A stretch of DNA of 64,000 nucleotides from Steromphala cineraria. Taxonomy: Eukaryota > Mollusca > Gastropoda > Trochida > Trochidae. Shown here piece after piece: positions 1 through 11,892 of this stretch. The stretch lies in NCBI GenBank assembly GCA_916613615.1, contig OU744730.1, positions 25,119,406 to 25,183,405 on the forward strand. Reading direction: 5' to 3'. Every line of letters begins with the position of its first letter. Position 1 is the first letter of the stretch. A model generated the notes under the pieces. The model did not search any database. It saw only the letters and a program-made list of their open reading frames with translations, and had not been told where the DNA came from. The position numbers and the translations under genes are program-made.

Positions 1-15
1 TCTATTTACTTCTTA

Positions 16-644
16 CAGCTGCGTATCTTAAGTTTGTTCACTTGCTTGTGTATCCTAGTGCAAATATCATGTAAATTGGGTTTAATTTTGACGTCCATAA
101 AATAACTCCAGGAGCAACTACAAGGGACAACGAATTATCCATTAGTAAAATAATCATTCCCAAACCATATTTCGGGATCGTCCTGTCACTGGTACTGAAT
201 TTAAATACTTGGCATGATTAAATAGACAGATGGGGTCATATTTGTAAAATTCAGATTTTGTTAAATTTCGAATTAACTATTCCATATAAACATTGAAAGA
301 AAGAAATCAGTACAATTACATTGCATTACTTCAAAGGAACAAATGATATGTCTAAGGTCTAAAGCTATTGATCTTTAAAGAAGGGTTTTGTAGCGAAAAA
401 TACAAAATAGTATTTTCGAAATTTTGACCCCTGGTCATTTCAATGCCCTGCCAAATTATTTACGGTTATCTTTAAGGTATGACATACGAAAATTTTAACG
501 CAAACTGAATATTAACTTACGTTCTCAATTTTCAACATTGTTCGTTTCGTTTTGGCATGGCTAGGATGCCCCAAAGACATTCCAAATTACATGATATTTG
601 CACTAACAACGCAGGTAAGTGAACAAACTTAAGATACGCAGCTG
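16..644. mobile_element. TIR element flanked by TA (mariner-like MITE candidate)
   Basis: The two ends form an inverted repeat of nearly 60 bp (16-75 against about 588-644), beginning CAGCTGCGTATCTTAAG. Both ends are flanked by TA, as expected for Tc1/mariner-type insertion. The 500-bp interior has no convincing coding sequence, so it is probably a non-autonomous element. The family assignment is inferred from TA alone. Confidence 0.6.
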
Positions 645-1158
645 TAGAATTTACGATTTGATTGACGTAACAGTCGCTGAATATATAGCCCATGTTATCA
701 ATGGGGCTGCATCTGTACAGAAAGACTGTTCACTTACTGGTGTTCAAATAGCATGCACTTTCGTTTGTACATCAATAATTAATTTAAGCTGAATAAAAAG
801 GAGCACCATCTGTCTATGTGAAAATAATTATATTTGGTTTGTTAATTTGATCCTCTTGTTCCCCGTGCAAAATTTTGGCAAGATGACAAAGACAGAAGGG
901 GTCAGTTTCTCCAAATTCCGATTTCCTTAAATTTAATTAAAATGTTCCTCATCGACTATCTGAGAAAAAGGTGCACAAAAGCATCGAATCAATCAAATAC
1001 AAATATTATTTCTGTATTAAGCGCGGTTGATCGTTTTTTTGTCTATTTTGAACAGAAAAGAAACAAGAAAGTTTGGAAATGTTGATACCTTGTCACTTAA
1101 ATGACCTGCCATAACCGAAGATGTTGATAACCTCAAAAAGATCTTTTAAAGAATGGTT

Positions 1159-1481
1159 TTAAAGGGGCAGTAGCACGTTTTAGGGGGAATATATAAGGCG
1201 ATGTCAGGAAAATGAAAATTAGTGGTTCCAATTGAAAGACAATGTATTTAAACTAAATGGAGCAGTAATAATTCAATTATATATAACGTAAAGTTTAGCC
1301 ATGCGATTCATTTTTCTTACACAAAATGAATTAAAGGTGTTCACAAAAAATGGCCGCCAATGGATTTTATGTGAATCTTTTTGTGACACTGTCAAAATAA
1401 TACATTTAGCATTAACTTGCAATTATCAGTGTAAAAAATTAGAGTATAAAATTATCAAAAAACGTGCTACCGCCCCGTTAA
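1159..1481 (+). mobile_element. TTAA-MITE copy 1
   Basis: Copy in forward orientation, coordinates including the TTAA at each end. It begins AGGGGCAGTAGCACG and ends with its inverted complement, the last T changed to G. The interior shares the family's landmark string AAAATGGCCGCCAATGG. An open frame running through it is repeat-derived. Confidence 0.8.
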
Positions 1482-2099
1482 GTTTCGAAATTAACACACT
1501 CGGTCTAAAAAAATGTCTTTCCAAAACTGTTAGGTTAGCTGTGCGGTATATGTACGATTATGTAATGGTAAAATGGGTATTGAGTTCTGTTGTTGAATTA
1601 CATTATTGTCGTTTTCGTTTTATATGCTAGGAAATCTCAAAGATATGACAATATAAATGAAAGATTTACCAAGAAAACCATAATAAGTGAACAGAACTTT
1701 CGTTATGCAGCGGAAGAAGTTGTCATCCAATATTCTTCAAGATTTTTCCGATTATTATTCTTCTAATATTTTAACATTCTATTTAAAACAAGCTGTAATG
1801 TTTACGTCCCATAAGTCCGCCTAACCTCTGTACGCGGAGAATGTAGCGATTGTAGTTGATTTACAAACAGATTTAGAGGAACAAATGGCGAGTTCGATGA
1901 TTTATGGCGGGTCTATCATATAAGCACTTAAACATATCAATGACTTTCTCAATGGCTGATTTAAGTAGCTCTTTTTCAGTATAGGTTGCCAAGATGTTAA
2001 TAACATTTAGAAGATCTAGAAGCTTTTAGAACTCTGAGACCCTCATTCATGTTCTACGAGTCAGCCTCCGAACATCCTGGAATTCTAACAATGACCCTG
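1482..2099. other. no gene recognised
   Basis: AT-rich sequence without a supported gene. Around 1710-1735 there is a short match (GAAGTTGTCATCC) to the arm of the foldback element at 39061-39331, suggesting an old fragment of the same repeat family. Confidence 0.4.
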
Positions 2100-2108
2100 C
2101 AATTTGCA

Positions 2109-2323
2109 CAGTCTAAGTAAACCTAGCCTCATTATTATCCGTTTCACTCCGATATTGAGTCTAGAAAGGCCTAGTAGAGGGTCGCGTCAGTCCACATGAC
2201 GAATTGACCAATCAGAACTTATCTTACCAAGCCACAATAGTCTGCCTTCGCAGTATACTAGGCCTTGCTCGAGTCAGTATAGGAGTGAAACGGATAATAT
2301 TGAGGCTAGGTTTACTTAGACTG
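2109..2323. mobile_element. foldback MITE, CAGTCTAAG family, copy 1
   Basis: Inverted-repeat element beginning CAGTCTAAGTAAACCTAGCC and ending with its complement, with arms of about 70 bp. It is flanked by a 9-bp direct repeat with one mismatch (CAATTTGCA at left, CAATTTTCA at right), which suggests Mutator-like transposition. Its right arm is also the breakpoint of the tandem duplication that follows. Confidence 0.75.
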
Positions 2324-2958
2324 CAATTTTCACAGAAAACAAGTTAGTAAGGGCAGTCAATTGATGATCGATATATATTGATCCCCAATGGTTTCTTATC
2401 TGTTCAATGTGGGTCTTAAAACACTCGACGGTGTCAACAACCCCTCAACTGAGAGTTCCATTGTTTACACGTACTTTGTGTAAGGATTTCCTAATAGGCT
2501 GTTTAAGAGGGCTATTTTGAGATCCCGTATATCATCTGAAGAACTGACAGTCGATTTACAATGTTCGAATTCAACTCATGTACCTATCTCAAAGATTCGT
2601 TGTTGCATTTCACAACAGGATTGTTTTTTTATTCTCTTGAAAAAATTGTATCGTTTGTTTTGCACAAGAGTGTATTGATAAACACTGACTCGGTCATGGT
2701 TCATATTGAAGTATTCTTGGTTATTTATTCTTCATATACTTGCTTTAAAAGGAAATAATTTATACATAATCTTTTCCAAATTTTCGATCATAGCTCCAAA
2801 AATGACGTTGTTGTTGTGTTTAAGTTTAACTTCTTGGTGATGTCGTCGACAGGGGGACTATGCCTTAGTTATTGCCAAAAAGAGTAGCGGCATACAATTC
2901 AGAATAGGTCGACGTCACGGACACAACAAAACGTTGAGTTAATACGTTAATAGAAGTT

Positions 2959-3345
2959 AAAAACAGAGCCATTGGCTCTGTAGCTCATCAGGCTTTACAT
3001 TTGATTTCGCTTTGGGGTGTGGCCAATGTGGTTCCCCCCTTAGTAGCTACAATCTATAATCCTCACTTGCCAAGGAGTCTGTACACAAGGTTTCAGCTTT
3101 CTATGCCTTATGCTTCTGGAGAAGAAGATGAAAATAGGTTTTAAGGATGTTGCCCCTGTGGCCCTTATTAGGGACCACAGGGCAATCAAAGCTACAATTT
3201 ATAATCCTCATTAGTAAAGGAATCTGTACATAAAGTTTAAGCTTTCTAGGCCCTATGGCTCTGGAGAAGAAGTCGAAATTCCACAAAGTTTACGGACGGA
3301 TGGATGGACGGATGGACGGACGGACGCCGGACACCATGCCATACC
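2959..3345 (+). repeat. GGCTCT/GACGGACGG interspersed repeat, copy in unit 1
   Basis: Starts with the hairpin AGAGCCATTGGCTCT followed by GTAGCTCATCAGGC and ends in a GACGGACGG-rich tail and CACCATGCCAT. The same family makes the array at 43512-44780. It contains one and a half copies of the internal 144-bp subunit. No credible coding capacity. Confidence 0.7.
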
Positions 3346-3808
3346 ATAACAATTAAAAAGTAAATAGAAGTTTCAAAGGGGTAAACATCTAGAAATGATG
3401 CTAGAAGATAAGAAAAGAAATTTGGAATTTGAAATAAAATGGCTTTATGAATTAAGAAGCATTAATAGAAAATAAAATAGAAAATATATAGATAAGGAAT
3501 GAAAGCTTTAAATTTGGTATTTTTGAAATAACTTTGTGGCACTGAATGTAATGTGGTGGTACCTGAAAATATACAATTGCAAAATTGCATTTGTAGTTTT
3601 ATTTACGAACGTGCGATGCGATAGTATTCACTTCTCCTCTCAGGTGATCAATAATTGACCTGGTGTTGCATGGGCACTCTTTGTTTCACATCTGACAGCA
3701 AGTGCTCATGACAGGAAGTACTCATCCGACATGTCGTATCTGACCTCTGATACTCAAATCAGTAACTACTTAAGTAACAGCTACCATTACACGACACACT
3801 TGTACGAC

Positions 3809-4105
3809 ATGCAGCCAATCATGGATGTTCTTAGACTTCATCTTGAACTTGCAGAATGCACAAGGCGTGTAAATCGAGCTTACGAACAAATTGTTCTCCT
3901 CAACGAGCGGTACAACGAGGCGATGACACGTTATAAGAAGGCGAAGACCCAGAATGCATCTGCGTTCCGGTACCATCTTTACCTGAGACTGAGAACGCTG
4001 GAAGGGCTGCTTTATACCTACTATATGTACTTAAGGAAGAAGGCACGATACACCAAATACCTACATATCCAGATATCCAACCATGCAGAGATTGGATCAG
4101 ATTGA
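3809..4105 (+). CDS. small helical protein of an unrecognised paralogous family, gene A
   Basis: 98-residue single-exon protein of unknown function. It looks almost wholly alpha-helical and rich in Arg, Tyr and Leu, with heptad-like spacing over residues 8-60 and the family core RY-(K/R)-A ... L-x-L-R-x-x-TLEG near residues 41-66. No signal peptide or membrane segment is evident. An upstream in-frame ATG at 3731 would add 26 residues, but in the duplicate gene B that codon is destroyed, so I prefer the ATG at 3809 shared by both. A histone-type 3' stem-loop lies 22 bp after the stop. Gene B differs by only three residues. Not histone-like in sequence; function not inferred. Confidence 0.7.
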   Translation: MQPIMDVLRLHLELAECTRRVNRAYEQIVLLNERYNEAMTRYKKAKTQNASAFRYHLYLRLRTLEGLLYTYYMYLRKKARYTKYLHIQISNHAEIGSD

Positions 4106-4127
4106 CGAGTTCGTATAAAAAACATCC

Positions 4128-4143
4128 GGTCCTTTTAAGGGCC
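4128..4143 (+). terminator. histone-type 3' stem-loop of gene A
   Basis: GGTCCT-TTTA-AGGGCC forms a 6-bp stem with one T:G wobble and a four-base loop, followed by AACAAA and then a purine-rich CAAAAGAAAAC from 4154. This matches the stem-loop plus histone downstream element layout of replication-dependent histone mRNAs, which are bound by SLBP and U7 snRNP. Confidence 0.75.
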
Positions 4144-4885
4144 AACAAATAAACAAAAGAAAACTTTTACAATGCAATTTACTTTTGTTTGGGGCCGGAA
4201 TATTTGCTAATCTAAGGTTTTGACATGGACAAATAGATGTATATGGTCGATGTCAATCATGTATTTCAGTGTCACGACCTTTAGGCAGAATTTGAATGCA
4301 AAAATAATTTGAAAATAATTTTGATTTATTTTATCATTTTTAGTCACTGATTATTTTTTTAATTGATAAGATACTTAAAATGGTAGATGTTAGTATAGTA
4401 TAGGAGTGAAACGGATAATATTGAGGCTAGGTTTACTCAGCCTGCAGTTTTCACAGAAAACAAGTTAGTAAGGGCAGTCGATTGATGATCGATATATACT
4501 GATCCCCAATGGATTCTTATCTTTGCAATGTGGGTCTTAAAACACTCGACCTTGTCAACAACCCCTTAACTGAGAGTTTCGTTGTTTACACGTACTTTGT
4601 GTAAGGATTTCCTAATAGGCGGTATAAGAGGGCTATTTTGAGATCCCGTATATCATCTGAAGTACTGACAGTCGATTTACAATGTTCGAATTCAACTCAT
4701 GTACATGTACCTATCTCAAAGATTCGTTGTTGCATTTCACACCAGGGTTGGGTTTTTTTACCCTCTTGAAACATTTTATCGTTTGTATTGCACACGAGTG
4801 TATTGATACACACTGACTCGGTCATGGTTCATACTGTAGTATTCTTGATTATTTATTCTTCATATACTTGCTTTAAAGGGAAATA

Positions 4886-5725
4886 TATATATTTATCCCA
4901 CCTCATGTAAGAATCTCGATCTCTGATTGGTTCACGTGACCCTGGATAATTACTGATATCCCCCTCTTGAGCGGGAGGATAAAATATTTATACCCTGCCA
5001 TGAACCAATCACGAAAAAAGTTGCAAATTGAGCTTAGTTATACCCTGCCATGAAAAAAGCGTGCAGATTGAGCTCCTTGAAAAGTATATTTCGTGGAATA
5101 CATTGATGTAACCTTTGCTAAAAAATATGTAGCTTTATACAAACTAAAGTCAAAGTAATTGCAAGCTATATAAATGCAAATAAACATACATATATATTGC
5201 CATAATATGCTTATTAATCTAAGATTTGGTGTTTAAAATGTTTCTCGTCGAAAAAATGTCAATATTGTGTCGCGGCTTTCTTGATCATTGCATATGAGAA
5301 TCGGTTCACATGTATTCAAAATATCCGTATTCACTCACTGTTTCCTTGTATGTCTTGCAAGGGAAGTTGTTTAACATCGAAATTATGCTTCAAGAACTGT
5401 GTTCATAAAAAGAGTTCATCTGACTAAACGAGGCACTGACACGATTGATGATGTAGTTTTCAAAACAACACTTCCGGTTTGTGACCCTGACCTTTGTCAT
5501 GTGCCTCAGCAGTTTTTAACCTTTTTAAATATGCGTTGTGTTTTAAACAATTGGTAAGATAAATTCGTTATAACATTGCATAGCTGGTTCATAGGTATTT
5601 ATCATTCCCTTGAAATTGTTTATGCAACTCGCGTTCCGCTCGTTGCATAAAACCTTTCGCGGGAATAATAAATACCTATGTAACCCGCTATGCAATGTTA
5701 TAACTTATACTATCATTTTTTTTCA
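4886..5725. other. block present only in duplication unit 2
   Basis: About 840 bp with no match in unit 1, so either inserted here or deleted there. No coding sequence is supported. It contains two copies of TATACCCTGCCATGAA about 60 bp apart and ends in the foldback at 5567-5704. No clear target duplication was found. Confidence 0.5.
5567..5704. repeat. short foldback with 43-bp arms
   Basis: The left arm, starting GTTATAACATTGCATAGC, and the right arm, ending GCTATGCAATGTTATAAC, are inverted complements with a few mismatches around a loop of about 50 bp. It could be a minimal MITE. Confidence 0.65.
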
Positions 5726-5789
5726 AGATTTTCGATCATAGCTCCAAAAATGACTTTGTTGTTGTTGTGTTAAAGTTTAACATCGGCTT

Positions 5790-6143
5790 CCACTTCTTGG
5801 TGTTGGTCCACCAAAGCTACAATTTATAATCCTCACTTGCCAAGGATTAAGTTTCCGCTTTCTAGGCCTTATGTTTCTGGAGACGAAGGTGAAAATAGAT
5901 TTTAAGGGTGTGGCGTCTGTAGCCCTTATTAGGTTCCACAGGGCCACCAAAGCTAAAATTTATAATTCTCACTAGCCAAGGAGTCTGTATACAAAGTGTC
6001 AGCTTTCTAGGCCTTATGGTTCTGGAGAAGAAGTAGAAATTTCACAAAGTTTATGGACGGCCGGACGAATGGATGGACGGACAGGAGCAGGACACCATGC
6101 CATGTCATAGGCCCATCGGGCCTTACAGGCCAGATGAGCTAAA
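5790..6143 (+). repeat. GACGGACGG interspersed repeat, copy in unit 2
   Basis: Counterpart of 2959-3345. Unlike that copy it keeps the complete tail GGGCCTTACAGGCCAGATGAGCTAAAA, also found at the end of the array at 44780. Confidence 0.7.
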
Positions 6144-6595
6144 AATTAAAAAGTAAATCGAAGTTTTAAAGGGGGTAAACATCTAGAAGTGATGCTGGAA
6201 GATAAGAAAAGAAATTGGAATTTTGAATAAAATGGGTATATGAATTAAGAAGTATTAATAGAAAATAAAATATGAAATATATAGATAAGGAATAAAAGCT
6301 TTGAATTTGGTATTTTTTAAATAACTTTGTGGCATTAAATGTAATTTGGTGGTACCTGAAAATATACAATTGCAATTGTAGTTTTATTTACGAACATGCG
6401 ATGCGATAGTATTCACTTCTCCTTTCAGGTGATCAATAATTAACCTGGTGTTGCATTGGCACTTTTCGCTATTGACATCTGACAGCCAGTGCTCATGACA
6501 GGAAGTACTTATCCGACAGTTCGTATCCGACCTCTGATACTCAAATCAGCATCTACTTAAGTAACAGCCACCATTGCACGGCACACTTGTACGAC

Positions 6596-6892
6596 ATGCA
6601 GCCAAACATTGATGTTCTTAGACTTCATCTTGAACTTGCAGAATGCACAAGGCGTGTAAATCGAGCTTACGAACAAATTGTTCTCCTCAACGAGCGGTAC
6701 AACGAGGCGATGACACGTTATTACAAGGCGAAGACCCAGAATGCATCTGCGTTCCGGTACCATCTTTACCTGAGATTGAGAACGCTAGAAGGGCTGCTTT
6801 ATACCTACTATATGTACTTAAGGAAGAAGGCACGATACACCAAATACCTACATATCCAGATATCCAACCATGCAGAGATTGGATCAGATTGA
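6596..6892 (+). CDS. small helical protein of an unrecognised paralogous family, gene B
   Basis: 98-residue paralogue of gene A from the local duplication. By eye the two coding regions differ at six bases in 297: three amino-acid changes (I4N, M5I, K43Y) and two silent changes, while the flanking DNA has more substitutions and indels. The frame is open upstream but has no ATG there, because the codon matching A's upstream ATG is AGT; translation should therefore start at 6596. The stem-loop and downstream element follow at the same distance as in gene A. Both copies look intact, which argues for continued selection or gene conversion. Function unknown. Confidence 0.7.
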   Translation: MQPNIDVLRLHLELAECTRRVNRAYEQIVLLNERYNEAMTRYYKAKTQNASAFRYHLYLRLRTLEGLLYTYYMYLRKKARYTKYLHIQISNHAEIGSD

Positions 6893-6914
6893 CGAGTTCG
6901 TATAAAAAACATCC

Positions 6915-6930
6915 GGTCCTTTTAAGGGCC
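6915..6930 (+). terminator. histone-type 3' stem-loop of gene B
   Basis: Identical to the gene A element: GGTCCT-TTTA-AGGGCC, then AACAAA and a purine-rich CAAAAGAAAA from 6941. It is conserved between the duplicates while neighbouring noncoding DNA has changed. Confidence 0.75.
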
Positions 6931-7190
6931 AACAAATAAACAAAAGAAAACTTTTGCAATGCAATTTAATTTTGTTTGGGGCCGAATATTTGCTATTCTA
7001 AGGTTCTGACATGGACAAATAGATGTATATGGTCGATGTAAATCATGTATTTCAGTGTCACGACCTATAGGCAGAATTTGAATGCAAAATTAATTTGAAA
7101 ATAATTTGATTTGTTTTATCATTTCTAGTCACTGAAACTTGATTGTATAATTACTTTTTTTAATTGATAAGATACTTATAAGGGTAGATG

Positions 7191-8979
7191 TTCTTTAACT
7201 TGTGTGGCATTGTTTAAAGTTTTAGTAAAATCAGATGTTTTTATTTTCATTTCACTGAACTTTGGTGCATCTATAACACGATGCCCCATTCATTTAGTAA
7301 AGTGATGCAGTATGGTATATGGTAATGCGTAATACTTTTTAAAATGTCGTTACAATATTCTGTAGTCAGATGTCGTTACATTTGTCATACAGTGTATGCA
7401 CTATTATGTTAAATAATCATACCAATGTATGACATACATCATTCTCAATAATACTTTTCAAATGAACTATGAACGACTCAAACGCGAACTTTCTTTATGG
7501 TCAATATCCGGACGTTGTAAATTAGAATACGTAAAGTTTGATAGGACACTATATGTTAGGCGAAAGCCTATCTACCGCTTTACGGGAGAGAAGTAGGGAT
7601 TATACGAGCTCTTCAAACAATCTATTATCAAGCTGTGTTCCACCTTCATTTGTTTGTTTACCTTCAAACACTTGACTTGGTCGTATACGTTGAAATGTTG
7701 GAGATAACGCCAAAGATTGTAAATACATGCCTCTTGACTTAGCTTAGACATGGGGTGTATATCACTACAACCTCAAGTGTAAGTAATGTGATAGGTTTAC
7801 ATGTTGAATGTAAACTATGTAGATTTCATGTTAAGTTTGAATTTGTCTCACGATCTAAACGACGACGATAATGCTAATGACTAACATATTCATTATCTCC
7901 AAAACGATGAAGATAATAGATAATAATGAAAATTTGATGAATGAGTTTCAGGGATAAATTAGATTTTAGTATTTGACATAGTATAATGAAAGTAATTAAA
8001 CGTTTTACAGTAAAACATCTGTCAACATAAAACCACTAAGATAAAACAAATATAGCATGCATGAAATGATTATTAAACTATGTTTTATCATTATACTATG
8101 TTAATGGAATACAACTCATCAAGAGCTACGGCTTACTGACTTCAATGACGTTATGCGAAAATGATATATCGAAAACCAAGTAAACATACATTGTTGACGC
8201 ATTTGAAGTTTTAGAAAAAACGGGTTTTGAAGTGCGCCTTATCTAAAATGGCCCTCTACCGCACTTAGGGGAAGTAGAGATAGCACCTAGGGGGCTCTGT
8301 CGATGTATTATTTCGAAATAAATCCAAGGGGATACGTATGTGATATTGATTCATGATTGTAACATAATCCAGACATAACACTTACCAAATATTAATATTT
8401 GCCTAAAACTATTTCATCCAAAATATGAATTACAAAATATGACAACATACATGTTAAAGTGTTAAAGAATTTTAAAACCCCATTCCGAAAACACACCATA
8501 CTTATGAAGTAAATTGACGTAAAATGGGGTTTTGAAATCCTTTAAGGGTTTGGTGTTTTTTCAACGACGACAATATCGGTGTTCGGTAAGTGTTGCTTAT
8601 CTCCATGTTTCAGACAAACAGTTTAATGTAAATTTTATGAAGTGAGGCAGTCCTGTATTTGACAGTTTACTTATATCAGTATACACGTTGTATCTCTGTC
8701 GCCAGGTGTCGCTGGGTGTCCCTCTGTAAACGCCTCAGTCAACAGGGCCGTGCAAACAAACATGTTCAACAATTCACTAACGTACATGTTTTACCTACTT
8801 TAGCCTGTGTGGCCGTCTTGCGTCGAGAAGAAATAACCGTAAATATGATTTGAAGACAGACGGTTATAGTTTGTTTCAGATCAATAGACAATGTTTTAGG
8901 CATCTATATCGGGGAAGAGTTTACAAAACCAAGCCAAACTTCGGCTTAAGAGACACTTTATAGGATTTATCTGTATACA
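7191..8979. other. no gene recognised
   Basis: AT-rich DNA without exon-like conservation. A small frame at 8659-8853 has no supporting features. Confidence 0.4.
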
Positions 8980-9339
8980 TTAAAGGGGTAGTAGCACCTT
9001 TTTAGGTGGAATATGAAGTGATGTCAGGAAAATGAAAATTAATGGTTCCAATTTAAAGACAATGTATATAAACTTTATGAAGCAATAATAAATCATATAT
9101 ATAATGTACAGTTCAGCCATGCGATTCATTTTTCTTACACAAAATGAATTAAGGGGTTCACACAAAATGGCCGCCAATGGACTTTGAATTTTTATAATGA
9201 GTTTTCTGATTATAAATGATTGGTTTTTGTAAAGAGATTTTTGACACTATCAAAATGATACATAAAGCGTTAACGTACAACGTATGAGTGAAAGATTGAA
9301 AATATAAAATTTTCAAAACACGTGCTACTGCCCCTTTAA
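8980..9339 (+). mobile_element. TTAA-MITE copy 2
   Basis: Forward orientation; TTAA at both ends. Terminal repeats are slightly changed (AGGGGTAGTAGCACC at left). Internal landmarks CCATGCGATTC and AATGGCCGCCAATGG are present. Confidence 0.8.
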
Positions 9340-9552
9340 AACTTGTATATATGTCTATAAGTGAGAAGTGACAAATGAAATATGAAGAGTCGTAACTCTA
9401 TATATGACAAAATACACTACACCATCAAATACATTTCCCCAGTGAAGCTAGTGAGTATAAAGATAGTTAACATCCACAAAGGTTCACTAGCTAAAACTTT
9501 TGGAGAAGTTAGTAAGTTGGAGTGTGCAGTGGAAACGAAGAGCGGGTATTTT

Positions 9553-9871
9553 AAGTCTGATTAAAATCGACCGAGCTCCGGGGAATAAAATAGCAAACAA
9601 ATTTTCTCTATCGGGGTTCGAACCAACCTGGATATCCTGAATGCACCCAACTCTGTCGCATGTTTCTGCCTGAGCTCATTTAACCAATCGCAAGGCGGGC
9701 AGCAAATGCTTCGATATCATGCTAGGGCCAGGATAAAATAAGGTATAAGGTTTTGGCAACGCTACTTACAACACTTTATTACATACGTGTTCTGATATTT
9801 TCGATATTCAACGCTTACTCGTTTTGTAATCTCTATTTATTCCTGGGAGCTCGGTTGAATTAATCAGACTG
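9553..9871. mobile_element. foldback element with perfect 9-bp duplication; contains tRNA-like segment
   Basis: Arms of about 33 bp (AAGTCTGATTAAAATCGACC at left, complement at right) flanked by a perfect 9-bp direct repeat GGGTATTTT (9544-9552 and 9872-9880). Inside, on the minus strand, TGAGCTCAGGCAG and GGTTCGAACCCC are spaced like tRNA A and B boxes, suggesting a tRNA-derived sequence caught in the element. Confidence 0.65.
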
Positions 9872-10229
9872 GGGTATTTTTAAACGTGCTTATTCAATGA
9901 CAGATACATGATCTGGGTCTGTCAACAAGCTCAGATGAACCTATATGAATATCGTCTTAGTATTAAACATAAATCAAACATGAGCCGACTATTTGGGATT
10001 TACAACGATTACCAGTCAGATAGAAATCACATCGATGTCAGCATATTAACATTATCTCGGTTGTCTCCGAATTGTGTGAAATGAATGAAGGAAGTAATTA
10101 CTGGTGTTGTAACTAGGATCAGACTGTGGGTATAGATGTGGTGAGGTGTGTTGAGTATTTTGGTCTATGTGTCTGTACGTATCAATGTTTGTATGTCTGC
10201 ATGAACAAAAGAATTTAAGGTGTATATAT

Positions 10230-10252
10230 GCAATATATATATATATATATAT
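10230..10252. repeat. (AT)n microsatellite
   Basis: Run of alternating AT, about ten units. Confidence 0.9.
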
Positions 10253-10289
10253 ATTATAATTTTTACTTCATTTGTTAAAAAATTTGATG

Positions 10290-10390
10290 TACTTAAAGGT
10301 GTCTTTTCGGCCCTCTGAGGCCCGGTGTTGTTCTTACAATTATAAATATTTTATGTAAATTGTAATACATGACACAGAAATAAACTATTA

Positions 10391-10430
<40 letters not shown>

Positions 10431-10432
10431 TA
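10290..10432 (+). mobile_element. 3' end of a LINE with (TTA)n tail
   Basis: TTTTCGGCCCTCTGAGGCCCGG, then GACACAGAAATAAACTAT and a pure TTA tail. It resembles the 3' ends at 17735-17810 and, more loosely, at 37700-37745 (GGGCCTGTGGCC ... AATAAAC). Only the 3' end is present. Confidence 0.6.
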
Positions 10433-10439
10433 CTCAAAT

Positions 10440-10860
10440 TGTTTGAAAGAAGCTTGTGGCAGCTTGTTGACCAAATCATTCATGTACATTGTCAAAAAGC
10501 CTGTTCTTGTGGAAACATTCAGGAGAATCCTTTTCATTTTTAAATGCCCATTATATGATAGATTCCGATCAAATCAATACTTTGTTAAAAACGGTATAAC
10601 ATTAAAATCTGTCCTAAGCGGCAACAAATCCTTGTCATAGAGTGCTAATGAATCCCTATTAATATCTGTATACCATTTCATAAATGATACCAACCGATTT
10701 TAAATTTCTCTCCTTAAATCTGTACCAAATGCAAATGTAGACAAAGTTGAATAATAATTTGAGTTTTCTATGAATAATTGCAAATTTTGTATTTCCACCA
10801 ATGTAGTTGATATCTGAATCATTTTATGTTTTTCAGGAAAAGCATTTATATAGGCATTTG
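10440..10860 (-). pseudogene. decayed coding-like stretch, family unknown
   Basis: Read on the minus strand, this has protein-like composition over about 130 codons with a few in-frame stops, for example segments reading SLALYDKDLLPLRTDFNV and MYMNDLVNKLPQASFKQ. I do not recognise the protein. It directly abuts the TTA-tailed LINE end, so it may be an old host or element fragment. Confidence 0.3.
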
Positions 10861-10869
10861 TTGCATGTT

Positions 10870-11880
10870 TGCTTATCCCTTTTCCCTATTGTATATATAT
10901 TCTGAATGTTGTGTATTTTGTATATGTTTTATGGAAATAAAATACTGTTTAAATCACATTGTAATTTAACATACAAAGAAATACACCAGTGCCTCAATGT
11001 GTCTCGAACTTTAAAAAACCCGCACCAATCATAGGCCATTACATTCATTCGGTCATAGGTCAAACATAGGTTGATTTGAGATTGATTTCTAGATTGATTG
11101 AAACATTTGTTGTATTAACATAACCATTTTCTATATAAATTAAAGTTTCGGACTTAAATTTGTTGAGTTTATATACATTCCTTACAAAAATGGTTCACAC
11201 AAGTTTAGAATGAAAAGTTATAGAGGCTCTTCATTATTCTAAAATCATTACTGTTTGCTGTTGATTAGAAAGTTTCACTCTTATGAAGCTCTTCATAAGT
11301 TTCACATTTATGAATAATTATTTATGATAGCAGTATGCCATTTCTATTTCACGCAAGGAAAGATTTTCTATGTAAGAACTTCTTTATGGAAGGATTTGAT
11401 GTAAGTTTCGTAATAATGTACTAGTATATAATAATTAGTCAGTCTTTCCCCTAAACTCCTGGTGGCACAACAAAATATTGCACCTAGACATATCACACTT
11501 GTAATCTAATGGAAGGAAAGTGAAAAAAAGGGTATTCAAATCGTCAAAAAGTTAACTACTTGAACAAACATTAAATACCGAAGGCCGTAATTCATTCAAT
11601 GAGGCAAATTCCAATTAACATGTTACTGTTATAAGTCTTTAAAGAACATCGCCATTGTTAATAAAGGTGTCACTATTCGGTATTAATTAAAACGATGCAT
11701 TGACATTTACGCTAATTAACTGGAGGCTACTGTGCCAATTCTAAGCATACGATTCTCTTCCTGCACGTCGCAATTACCTATTGTGTAACAATTAACGTCA
11801 AGAGATTAGATAAAGGGGATCAACATTTAACCCCTGGTGATAATCTAATGTAATTAAATAAACAAAAGATAACCCTTCTA
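10870..11880. other. no gene recognised; upstream region of gene C
   Basis: AT-rich, no supported exon. The final 60 bp lead into the TATA box of gene C. Confidence 0.4.
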
Positions 11881-11884
11881 ACGG

Positions 11885-11892
11885 TATAAAAG
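11885..11892 (+). promoter_or_regulatory. TATA box of gene C
   Basis: A consensus TATAAAAG in the context GGTATAAAAGGG. A start about 30 bp downstream would give an unspliced 5' leader of about 200 nt before the ATG at 12121. Confidence 0.6.

Larger units (their letters stand above)
2272..4391. repeat. tandem duplication unit 1
   Basis: A 2.1-kb block repeated in the same order at 4392-7190: half of the CAGTCTAAG element, about 480 bp of unique-looking sequence, a mollusc interspersed repeat, then one small gene. The repeat boundary falls inside the foldback MITE. Confidence 0.8.
4392..7190. repeat. tandem duplication unit 2 (with an inserted 0.84-kb block)
   Basis: Repeats 2272-4391 in the same orientation. 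Co-linearity is interrupted at about 4886-5725 by sequence absent from unit 1. The junction is TAGTATAG joined to the middle of the foldback MITE, so this unit begins with only half of that element. Confidence 0.8.

Noticed and set aside
3731..3808. In-frame upstream ATG extending gene A by 26 residues
   Set aside because: The duplicate gene B has AGT at this position and keeps the rest intact, so the extension is not conserved.
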